This document shows positions 7,349 through 14,062 of a stretch of 14,908 nt of DNA, piece after piece. Numbering within the stretch: position 1 is the first letter of the stretch; each line of letters begins with the position of its first letter. Source of the stretch: Pseudomonadota bacterium. Its GTDB lineage: Bacteria > Pseudomonadota > Alphaproteobacteria > Acetobacterales > Acetobacteraceae. The DNA is taken from NCBI GenBank assembly GCA_021808985.1, contig JAKBAQ010000042.1, positions 1 to 14,908 on the forward strand, in the 5' to 3' direction. The position numbers and the translations under genes were made by a program. The notes under the pieces were generated by a model that searched no databases, was not told the origin of the DNA, and worked only from the letters and a program-made list of their open reading frames with translations.

Positions 7349-7590
7349 CTAACTCAACATCTCCAACAATGGGGGCGAATTACCCTCGCCGCCCGATACG
7401 CCCCACAACATCACCACCAATCAAGCGGCTGATTGAACCTGTCTGAACCAAATTTGCCGTACATCACCACCCAAGGTAAAGTGCAACGAATCTGATGTGA
7501 TTACCAGAGGTTAACAGACAAGACAATACAAAAACTACAAATAAAGAATTATTAAAGAGACGATAAAGCTTAACGGCTATAAATATTGGG
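7349..7590 (-). promoter_or_regulatory. AT-rich leader and promoter region of the praR-like gene, with repeated motifs
   Basis: A 242-base gap, AT-rich in its upstream half, between the lnt stop and the regulator start. Two copies of ACATCACCACC (7408-7418 and 7461-7471) stand 53 bases apart, close to five helical turns. Two copies of TGAACC (7434-7439 and 7444-7449) stand 10 bases apart. A possible minus-strand promoter is TTGCAC at 7481-7486 with TGTACG at 7458-7463, the second long repeat lying in its spacer and -10. The promoter match is weak. The repeats are certain as sequence; an operator role is inference. No terminator hairpin follows lnt. Confidence 0.4.
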
Positions 7591-9075
7591 TCAAGCCAGG
7601 GTGGAAATTAACACACCGGCAGCCATTGCCGCGAAATCGAGCATAGCAGGGATTATCAGCCCAAACCTAGCAAAAAACGGCGCCGGCAGGTCTCCCGGCA
7701 AAGATGTGACCAGCACGCCCTGGCTGTCCAAGGGCAGATACGCATCCACATGGCCAAATGCATCGAACATGGCGGTGATGCCGGAATTCGCGTCGCGCGC
7801 GAGTGGCAAACCCTCCTCCACGGCGCGCAGCCGCGCATCGGCGAAGTGCTGGCGCGGCCCGGCGGTGTCGCCAAACCAGGCGTCATCGGTAACATTCACC
7901 AGCCATGAGGGCCGGTCGCGCATATCCACAATCTCGCCCGAGAAGATAGCCTCATAGCATATCAGCGGCCCGAAAGGCGGCAGCCCCGGCACATGCAGCG
8001 TCTTGGGCCCAGGCCCGGGGGTAAAGCCGCCGCCCATCATGTTGGGGATGATCCGGAGCGGAATCCATTTGGGCGTATATTCGCCAAATGGCACCAGCTT
8101 CCATTTGTCATACACGGCCACCGCCGGCAGCGGCCCGTCCGTCACCACCAGCGAGTTGCGGAAATCCGTGGCGCTCACCCGCCGCAGCGAGCCCGCGAGT
8201 ATCGGCGCGGTCCCGGTCACGGCGGCAAGCTGCTGGCGGGCGGCGGTGTCGGTATCCAGCAGCCAGGGTGAGGCGGCTTCCGGCCACACCACCGCCGTCG
8301 CGCCATTGTCCAGCCCGGCCTGGCTCATGGCCAGCAGCTGGTGCCAGCGCGAGAACAGCGCCGCCCGGTCATAGGAGCCCGGCACCGGAAAATCAGGCTG
8401 CACCAGCGCCAGAGTCACGCCGGTGGGGGCAACCGGGGTTTGCAGCCGCTGCCAGCCATATCCGGCCCACAGTGCCAGAACCACCAGCAGCACGCTCAGC
8501 CCGCGCCGCCTGAACATCGGCATCCCGGCCAGCAGCACCGTCGCCAGCGAGAGCCCCTGCACCCCAACCAGCGCGGCGGGCTGGATGAACACATCGCCCA
8601 CCACGCCCGGAATCGTCCAATCCGTGCCCCAGAGATTCCAGGGAAAGCCCGAAAAAGCGAATTGCTGGAGCAGATTCGCCGCCCCCCACGCACCGGCGAA
8701 CACCAGCAGGCGGGCCAGCCCCGGCTTCACCGCCCGGGCCGCCAGGGCGGGAATAATGGAATAGCACGCCACCGCCGCCGCCAGCAGCGGCGCGGCAAGG
8801 GGCACCAGCCACCAGAAAGTGGCAATCTCGGTGAGAATCGGCTCGGTGATCCAGTACAGCCCGGCCAGCCCAAGGCCGAAGCCGAACAGCCAGCCGGTCA
8901 GCGCCACCTGCTTCCAGCTTTTCGCATCCCCTATCAGCCGCAAAAACGCCGGCACGCTGAACAGCAGCACAGGCAGCAGATGCACCGGCGGCAGGCCGAG
9001 TGCCGAGGCCATGCCCCACAAAAAAGCCCGCACCAGCGGGCGGGCGGCCAGCCGGACGCGAAGCCGCTCAAGCAT
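7591..9075 (-). CDS. lnt: Apolipoprotein N-acyltransferase
   Basis: Predicted 494-residue inner-membrane enzyme that N-acylates the terminal cysteine of diacylated lipoproteins, the last step of lipoprotein maturation. About seven hydrophobic helices occupy residues 14-210, followed by the periplasmic nitrilase-like domain (from about 218) and a final helix at the C-terminus. The catalytic triad is visible by comparison with E. coli: Glu266 in VVWPEAASPW, Lys324 in YDKWKLVPFGEY and Cys373 in LICYEAIF, with the accessory Glu332 and Glu375. FPWNLWG at 144-150 is also conserved. I start it at 9075 (MLERLRVRL), which overlaps the end of mtnC by 8 bases, instead of 9150, because the extra 25 residues are unlike Lnt proteins. 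It is the last gene of the tatA-mtnBDC-lnt unit. Confidence 0.95.
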   Translation of the reverse strand: MLERLRVRLAARPLVRAFLWGMASALGLPPVHLLPVLLFSVPAFLRLIGDAKSWKQVALTGWLFGFGLGLAGLYWITEPILTEIATFWWLVPLAAPLLAAAVACYSIIPALAARAVKPGLARLLVFAGAWGAANLLQQFAFSGFPWNLWGTDWTIPGVVGDVFIQPAALVGVQGLSLATVLLAGMPMFRRRGLSVLLVVLALWAGYGWQRLQTPVAPTGVTLALVQPDFPVPGSYDRAALFSRWHQLLAMSQAGLDNGATAVVWPEAASPWLLDTDTAARQQLAAVTGTAPILAGSLRRVSATDFRNSLVVTDGPLPAVAVYDKWKLVPFGEYTPKWIPLRIIPNMMGGGFTPGPGPKTLHVPGLPPFGPLICYEAIFSGEIVDMRDRPSWLVNVTDDAWFGDTAGPRQHFADARLRAVEEGLPLARDANSGITAMFDAFGHVDAYLPLDSQGVLVTSLPGDLPAPFFARFGLIIPAMLDFAAMAAGVLISTLA

Positions 9076-9724
9076 GCGGCAGTCCGAACTGCACCGCCAC
9101 CCCGGCAAAATCCGCCGCGCCTGGGTGCCGTGTGGAGGCCAGCGTGCCATCCTGCGGCCGCAGCAATTGGCAGGTCCGCAGCCCCGCCGCGCCCGCCGCG
9201 TCCAGTTCCGCCTCTATATCCGAGAGAAACAGCACCTCACCCGCCGGCAGCCCAATCCCGCGCGCAATCCCGGCATAGCTCGCCGCCGCGCGCTTGGCCC
9301 CCGCGTTTGTGTCGAAAAACCCCTGGAACAGCGGCGTCAGGTCGCCCTCCGCGCTGTGCCCGAACAGCAGTTTCTGCGCCGGCACGGAGCCGGAGGAATA
9401 CACATAAAGCCGCACCCCGCCGCGCGCCCAGCGGCGCAGGGCAGGGGCCACATCCGGGTAGATTTCCGCCGTCAGCTCACCCGCCGCGTAACCCTCTTCC
9501 CAGATCATCCCCTGGATGGCCTTCAGCACCGTATCCTTCTCGTCGCGGTCCATCTGCGCATACAGCGTCTCCAGCGGCGGCACCGGCACGCCGTCCACCA
9601 GCGCATGCGCCGCGCAAAACGCCGCCAGCCGCGCCCGCGCATAGGGAAACAGCACGCGATGCACAAAGGCGATGGGCGAGGTCGTGCCCTCGATATCCGT
9701 GAGAACGGCGGCGGGCGGCATCAT
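9068..9724 (-). CDS. mtnC: Acireductone synthase (enolase-phosphatase E1)
   Basis: Predicted 218-residue cytoplasmic HAD-superfamily enzyme that enolises and then dephosphorylates 2,3-diketo-5-methylthiopentyl-1-phosphate to acireductone in methionine salvage. HAD motif I is LTDIEGTTS (Asp10, Glu12), motif II is YSSGS at 109-113, the motif III lysine is probably Lys144, and motif IV is LFLSDIEAELDAA with Asp169. Mg2+ is the usual cofactor. The length is normal for the family. The ATG at 9724 overlaps the mtnD stop by one base (TGATG), and a second ATG follows at 9721; either could be used. Its 3' end overlaps the start of lnt by 8 bases. MtnB before it makes its substrate and MtnD uses its product. 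Confidence 0.95.
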   Translation of the reverse strand: MMPPAAVLTDIEGTTSPIAFVHRVLFPYARARLAAFCAAHALVDGVPVPPLETLYAQMDRDEKDTVLKAIQGMIWEEGYAAGELTAEIYPDVAPALRRWARGGVRLYVYSSGSVPAQKLLFGHSAEGDLTPLFQGFFDTNAGAKRAAASYAGIARGIGLPAGEVLFLSDIEAELDAAGAAGLRTCQLLRPQDGTLASTRHPGAADFAGVAVQFGLPHA

Positions 9725-10263
9725 CAGGTTACAGGAAAGCGGCTGGAAATATCATCTCCGGTGAACTGCGCCACCCAGCCGGACGTATCCGTGAACACCC
9801 GCAGCGCCGTGAACGAGGGCGCCACCCCGGCATCGAACCAGTGCTTCGCATTCGCCGGCACGCGCAGCAGGTCACCCTGCTCGCAGAACGCGTCATACAC
9901 CCGCCCGTTCTCATGAATCACAAAATGCCCGCTCCCCTGCACAAAAAAGCGGATCTCATCCTCGCTGTGCGTGTGCTCCCGCAAAAATTTCTCGCGCAGC
10001 GCCGCCGCCGCCGGATTCTCCGGCGTCATTTTCACCACATCGGCCGAACCCGCCCCCGTCGCGCCCATCAGCGCATCCAGATACGGCCGGTAGGCAGCCA
10101 GAATCTCCTCCGCCGGCTCATCCCCCGCCAGTTTCACCGGGCTTTCCCACCGCGCGAAATCGACGCCGATTTTCCCCAGCTCGGCGGCCATCGCCCCCGC
10201 ATCCTCGGAGCGGAACACAACCGCGCCCGGCGCCTGGTCCTCATAGACCGTCAAACGGCTCAT
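9724..10263 (-). CDS. mtnD: Acireductone dioxygenase (ARD)
   Basis: Predicted 179-residue cupin enzyme that oxidises acireductone to 2-keto-4-methylthiobutyrate and formate when iron is bound; with nickel the same fold makes methylthiopropionate, CO and formate. The metal ligands are His97 and His99 in EHTHSEDE, Glu103, and His141 in AKHWFDAG, which agrees with the positions known for the Klebsiella enzyme. The surrounding EDEIRFFVQGSGHFVIH is a standard ARD block. I start it at 10263 (MSRLTVYED), where ATGA overlaps the mtnB stop by 4 bases; the frame opens further to 10290, but that adds nine residues inside mtnB. The physiological metal cannot be read from sequence. Confidence 0.95.
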   Translation of the reverse strand: MSRLTVYEDQAPGAVVFRSEDAGAMAAELGKIGVDFARWESPVKLAGDEPAEEILAAYRPYLDALMGATGAGSADVVKMTPENPAAAALREKFLREHTHSEDEIRFFVQGSGHFVIHENGRVYDAFCEQGDLLRVPANAKHWFDAGVAPSFTALRVFTDTSGWVAQFTGDDISSRFPVT

Positions 10264-10853
10264 TTGCTTCGTCTCCGTTCCAGTTCGCATTGCAGCAAGA
10301 ACTCCAGCGCCTCCAGCCGCCAGTAGGCATGCTCCACGCTGCTCCCCCAGGCATACACGCCATGCCCGGCGATAACATAGCCAATCGGCGGCTCTTGCAG
10401 CAGCAGCGGCTCAATATGCGCCGCCAGCCGGCCGATATCCTGATCATTGGCATATACCGGCAGCGTCACATCCAGCTCATGCGTGGCAAAGCCGAACGCC
10501 TTGAGAATTTCATAGTTCGAGAAGCTGATGCCGCCCTGCATGGAGAGCACGGTCGCCGCCACCGAATGCCCATGCAGCACCGCGCCCACCTGCGGAAACA
10601 GCCGGTAAAGCTGGCAATGCAGCAGCGTCTCGGCGCTGGGCTTCATCCCCTCGCTCAGCGCCTTGCCGGCATGGTCCACGGCCATGATATCGCTGGCCTT
10701 CAGCCGCCCCTTATGCACCCCACTGCGCGTGATCGCGATGCGCTCATCATCCACGCGCGCTGAAAGATTGCCGGCGGAGCCGGGCACCCAGCCATGCACA
10801 TCCATCCGCTGCCCGGCCTCGGCCAGCGCGTTCGCCAGTTCAGCGGGGACCAT
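10260..10853 (-). CDS. mtnB: Methylthioribulose-1-phosphate dehydratase
   Basis: Predicted 197-residue cytoplasmic enzyme of the class II aldolase/adducin fold that dehydrates 5-methylthioribulose-1-phosphate to the diketo-phosphate used by MtnC. The substrate-phosphate region reads PGSAGNLSARV at 24-34, and the zinc ligands are His94 and His96 in VLHGHSVAATVLS plus His164 in AGHGVYAWG. Length and N-terminus fit the family. The start at 10853 lies one base after the tatA stop (TGA-A-ATG), and its stop overlaps the mtnD start (ATGA). No mtnA or mtnK/mtnP, which would supply the substrate, occurs in the window. No SAM riboswitch-like structure was found ahead of the unit. Confidence 0.94.
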   Translation of the reverse strand: MVPAELANALAEAGQRMDVHGWVPGSAGNLSARVDDERIAITRSGVHKGRLKASDIMAVDHAGKALSEGMKPSAETLLHCQLYRLFPQVGAVLHGHSVAATVLSMQGGISFSNYEILKAFGFATHELDVTLPVYANDQDIGRLAAHIEPLLLQEPPIGYVIAGHGVYAWGSSVEHAYWRLEALEFLLQCELERRRSK

Positions 10854-10854
10854 T

Positions 10855-11091
10855 TCAGCCCTGGTTTACGGTCGTCTTGTTCTGGTCCGGCACGGGCGCG
10901 CTCAGCGAATCCGGCTGGCTCATCGAGGCGTCGACGGGGCCCTTCTTCACATCATCATCGGCGATATTCTGCTTGAAGGTCTTAATTCCCTTGCCGAATT
11001 CGCCCATCAGGTTGCTCACCTTGCCGGTGCCGAACACAAGCATGACGACAAGCAGCACGATCAGCCAGTGCCAGATGCTCAATCCACCCAT
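10855..11091 (-). CDS. tatA: Sec-independent protein translocase subunit TatA
   Basis: Predicted 78-residue single-pass inner-membrane protein that forms the pore-like component of the twin-arginine translocase for folded proteins. It starts MGGLSIWHWLIVLLVVMLVF, one transmembrane helix at about residues 5-20, then the Phe20-Gly21 hinge, a basic amphipathic helix KVSNLMGEFGKGIKTFKQNI (24-43) and the acidic patch Asp45-Asp47, ending in a disordered polar tail. This layout identifies TatA rather than TatB. The ATG at 11091 has GGAGAG about 8 bases upstream and was preferred to 11214, which adds an Arg-rich stretch unlike TatA and crosses the promoter. No tatB or tatC lies beside it; the next gene, one base away, is mtnB. 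Confidence 0.93.
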   Translation of the reverse strand: MGGLSIWHWLIVLLVVMLVFGTGKVSNLMGEFGKGIKTFKQNIADDDVKKGPVDASMSQPDSLSAPVPDQNKTTVNQG

Positions 11092-11122
11092 TAAAACTCT
11101 CCACCCAGATATTCTCAGCCGC

Positions 11123-11151
11123 AGTCTACGACGATCACGGAGGAATGCCAA
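11123..11151 (-). promoter_or_regulatory. Candidate sigma-70-type promoter of the tatA-mtnBDC-lnt unit
   Basis: On the minus strand TTGGCA (11146-11151) and TAGACT (11123-11128) are separated by exactly 17 bases, and transcription would start about 25 bases before the tatA ATG, leaving room for its ribosome site. Each box has four matches out of six to consensus. It is the only good promoter seen ahead of five tightly packed genes. Confidence 0.55.
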
Positions 11152-11197
11152 ATCGCGGGAGTTGTGGGCAAACGTAACCTGTGATTGAAAAACGGTA

Positions 11198-13105
11198 ATG
11201 CGCATCACCCCCACCCAGCACCCGGCCGCCGCGCGTCATGCCCTGGCGTGCCTGCTCTTTCTCGCCGCCAGCTGGATTTTTTACGCCCCGCCGCGTCACT
11301 GGCCGGGCCTCACCTATTTTGGCGACGGGCAGGATTCCCTGGCCTTCATCTGGTTTCTCAACTGGTGGCCCTTCGCGCTGGCCCACCATCTGCCGCCGCT
11401 GTTCACCCAGTATGTTGATTATCCAGCCGGGGCTGATCTGGCATGGAAAACCTCCATCCCCGCTTTGGCCCTGCTGGCGGCGCCCTTCACCCTGCGCTTC
11501 GGCGCGGCGGCGGTGTTCAATGTGCTGATGATCGCCGCCCCCGCGCTCGCCGCCTTCGCCCTCTACCTCGCCGCCTGGGAGCTCACCGGCGTCTTCGCCG
11601 CCGCGCTGCTCGCCGGCGCGGTGTTCGCCTGCTCGGGCTATGAGATCGGCCAGACCCTCGGCCATCTCAACCTAGCCTTCACCGCCGCCGTGCCGCTCAC
11701 GCTCTGGAGCTGCCTGCGGGCCACCTCCCGCAACTGGTCCAGCTGGCAACTGGGCGCCGTGCAGGGCGGCCTCTTCCTGTTTCAGTTCGGCGTCTCGCAG
11801 GAGATTTTCGCCAGCGAAATTCTCTTCGGTGCCGCCGCGCTGCTGGCGCTCCACTGGCTGGCCCCTTTGCCGCGCCCGGTTCTGGCCCGCCTGCTGGCCG
11901 GCATCCTGCTCGGGCTTGGGCTTTGCCTGCTGCTGGCATCGCCCTTCATCTGGGCCATGCTGCGCGGCTACACCGCCGCGCGGGCCAATTTCTCCACCCC
12001 GGATGTCTATTCCAACGACCTGCTGGCCCCCTTCATCCCAACCCCCCTGGTGTTTCTCGGCGGCCACGCGGCGCGGCCCCTGTCACAATTATTCACAGGA
12101 AATTCAAGCGAGCAGGGCGGGTATTACGGCCTGCCCCTGGTGCTGCTCGCCGTTCACATCTGGCGCGTCTCGCCCGCCCCGGCGGCGCGGGTGCTGGCCT
12201 TCATGGCGCTGCTGGCGGCGGTGGCGTCCCTCGGCCCATACGCGCACCTCCTCGGCCATCCAATCTGCCCCGCGCCATGGATCATTTTCTGCCACCTGCC
12301 ATTTCTCGCCGCCATGCTGCCCGGCCGTTTCGCGCTTTACGCCTGGCTTTCCCTCACCTTGCTGCTGGCCCTCTGGCTGGCCCGGCCAGATTCCGGCCAG
12401 CGACGTTATCTGCTGGCCGGCCTGTGCCTGCTCAGCCTGCTCCCCGCGCAATCCACCGCCCGCAACTGGCGCCACCCGGTGCCGCCCCCGGTCTTCGCCA
12501 CCTTGCCGCCGGGCGCGCATGTGCTGGTCATCCCGGTCTTCGCCCAGGAGATGGGCTGGCAATACGCCGCCGGCATGCGCTTCATGCTGGTCGGCCAGGG
12601 CTATCTCGGCAACGGCATGCCCGCGCCGTTTTCCTCCTGGCCATTGTACCCGGCGCTCTGGCAAAACCGTTTCTCCGCCATCCCCCAAGCGGAATTCTCC
12701 GCCTACCTGCAGGATTACGCGGTGCAGGACATTGTGCTCCTCCCGCGCGGCTACGCCTATTACCGCGGCAAACCGGCTGATGATGCCGCGCTCACCCGCG
12801 CCGCCGCCACATTGCTGCAACAGGCGGGCTGGCGCGTCGCCACCGCCACGCCGCTTGGCGTGGTTTATCAGCCGGGCGCCCATCTCCCCCGCTGGTCCCA
12901 GGCGCAAATCGCGGCCTTCATCGCCCAGGGCATCAGCCAGCAGCGCGCCGCCGTGCTGCCCTATGAGGCTCACCGCGTCTGCCAGATCCGCCACCTCGCC
13001 CACGTGCTCGGCCTCAGCCCCGTCCCGCTGCTGGATTTATGGGCCCTGCACGCGCACCCGCCATTTCCCCCGGCCGCCATAACCTGCCCCTTTTCGCCCG
13101 CTTAA
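11198..13105 (+). CDS. Large multi-pass membrane protein, GT-C glycosyltransferase-like
   Basis: Predicted 635-residue inner-membrane protein with roughly ten hydrophobic helices between residues 14 and 420, then a mostly soluble C-terminal part of about 200 residues. After the first helix comes YFGDGQDSLAFIWFLNWW (40-57); acidic residues in the first external loop (here Asp43 and Asp46) mark GT-C glycosyltransferases that use lipid-phosphate sugar donors. YVDYPAGADLAWKTSIP and an SGYEIGQTLGHLNLAF block also match uncharacterised membrane proteins of this type that I recall from actinobacteria and Acetobacteraceae. A sugar-transfer role in envelope glycan or glycoprotein synthesis is likely but unproven; acceptor and donor are unknown. 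The ATG at 11198 lacks a strong ribosome site. It is divergent from tatA, and its TAA ends immediately before the stop codon of the opposing CPBP gene. No partner glycan genes are nearby. Confidence 0.8.
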   Translation: MRITPTQHPAAARHALACLLFLAASWIFYAPPRHWPGLTYFGDGQDSLAFIWFLNWWPFALAHHLPPLFTQYVDYPAGADLAWKTSIPALALLAAPFTLRFGAAAVFNVLMIAAPALAAFALYLAAWELTGVFAAALLAGAVFACSGYEIGQTLGHLNLAFTAAVPLTLWSCLRATSRNWSSWQLGAVQGGLFLFQFGVSQEIFASEILFGAAALLALHWLAPLPRPVLARLLAGILLGLGLCLLLASPFIWAMLRGYTAARANFSTPDVYSNDLLAPFIPTPLVFLGGHAARPLSQLFTGNSSEQGGYYGLPLVLLAVHIWRVSPAPAARVLAFMALLAAVASLGPYAHLLGHPICPAPWIIFCHLPFLAAMLPGRFALYAWLSLTLLLALWLARPDSGQRRYLLAGLCLLSLLPAQSTARNWRHPVPPPVFATLPPGAHVLVIPVFAQEMGWQYAAGMRFMLVGQGYLGNGMPAPFSSWPLYPALWQNRFSAIPQAEFSAYLQDYAVQDIVLLPRGYAYYRGKPADDAALTRAAATLLQQAGWRVATATPLGVVYQPGAHLPRWSQAQIAAFIAQGISQQRAAVLPYEAHRVCQIRHLAHVLGLSPVPLLDLWALHAHPPFPPAAITCPFSPA

Positions 13106-14062
13106 CTAGCGCACAAACAGCCCCGCCACGAGCATGGACCCGCCATTATACAGCACATGCAGCACAATCGCGGGCCGGATGGAGCGGAATTTCAGCCGCA
13201 GCGCCACCGCGCAGGCCGCCATCAGCCCAACATCTATAAACCCCGGCGGATAATACATCTTCTCCGGCGCATGCGCGGCCATGAAGATCAGCGTGGTCAC
13301 GATCCCCGCCCAGGCCGGCCCCAGCCGCGTCGCCAAACCGGCCAGCGCGATGCCGCGAAACACAATCTCCTCCAGCGCCGGGCCAATGAGCACGGTCACC
13401 GCCAGCAGCGGCAGCATCGCCATCCCGCTGGCCCCGAACAGCTTCGCCTCCGGCAACTCCTGCAGCGCCCGCATGTCCGGCGGGATGAAGTGAAACAGCA
13501 GCATGACAACGCCGATAATCCCCGCCGCCATGGCAGCCGCGCTCACATATGCCAGCGCCGGGGCGGCGCGCCAGCCAATGCCGCTCTCCCCGCCATCCCG
13601 CACCCGCGCCGGGCCCAGCCGGCCCAGATACCACGCCACCCACAGCGCCGCCATGCACTCCCCGGCCAGCACCACCGCCAGCAGAAACGGCGTCCCGGTA
13701 AAATCCACCCGCGCCCGCGCATGCCGCGCGAGCAGGATGAAATCCTCCACCGAGAGCACATTCGCCAGCATCGCGCCGCCGCTTGCCATCGCCAGGCCAA
13801 ACCCGGCCATGCCCCATATGCCCTGCGCCACGCCAAAGCGCGCCGTCCCCCCTGGCCGCCGCCGCGCGCCCGGCAGCAGCGCGAAGCACAGCGCGAGCAC
13901 GAACAGATTGCCCCCGAACTCCGCCCCCAGCGCCACCAGCTTCATCATCAAGGCCGGCATATGCACCCCTGGGAACATCACATGGATGAAAACAGCCATC
14001 CCCAGGCCGCCCAGCAGCGCAAACACCACCAACCATGCCAGACCGGCCAGAAAACGCCTCAT
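13106..14062 (-). CDS. CPBP-family intramembrane glutamic/metallo-endopeptidase
   Basis: Predicted 318-residue multi-pass inner-membrane protein of the CPBP (CAAX protease/bacteriocin-processing, ABI) family. The three family motifs are in the C-terminal third: EEIVFRG with Glu231, Glu232 and Arg236; FMAAH with Phe260 and His264; and HVLYN with His302 and Asn306. These residues form the presumed active site inside the membrane. The N-terminal 180 residues hold four to five further hydrophobic helices without known motifs. The start at 14062 overlaps the gluQRS stop by 4 bases (ATGA), so the two are translated together. Family members process or degrade membrane and prenylated proteins, peptides or bacteriocins, but no substrate can be inferred here. 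Its stop codon touches the stop of the convergent GT-C-like gene. Confidence 0.88.
   Translation of the reverse strand: MRRFLAGLAWLVVFALLGGLGMAVFIHVMFPGVHMPALMMKLVALGAEFGGNLFVLALCFALLPGARRRPGGTARFGVAQGIWGMAGFGLAMASGGAMLANVLSVEDFILLARHARARVDFTGTPFLLAVVLAGECMAALWVAWYLGRLGPARVRDGGESGIGWRAAPALAYVSAAAMAAGIIGVVMLLFHFIPPDMRALQELPEAKLFGASGMAMLPLLAVTVLIGPALEEIVFRGIALAGLATRLGPAWAGIVTTLIFMAAHAPEKMYYPPGFIDVGLMAACAVALRLKFRSIRPAIVLHVLYNGGSMLVAGLFVR

Noticed and set aside
8341..9702. 453-codon open frame on the plus strand opposite lnt and mtnC
   Set aside because: Pro/Arg/His-rich composition typical of an antisense frame in GC-rich DNA; lnt and mtnC on the other strand have full catalytic motifs.
11092..11197. 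SAM riboswitch or T-box ahead of the methionine-salvage unit
   Set aside because: Only about 25 bases of leader follow the candidate promoter and no multi-stem structure or attenuator was seen.
11092..11214. Longer TatA start at 11214
   Set aside because: It would put an Arg-rich segment before the membrane helix and cover the best promoter; the ATG at 11091 has a good ribosome site and a normal TatA N-terminus.
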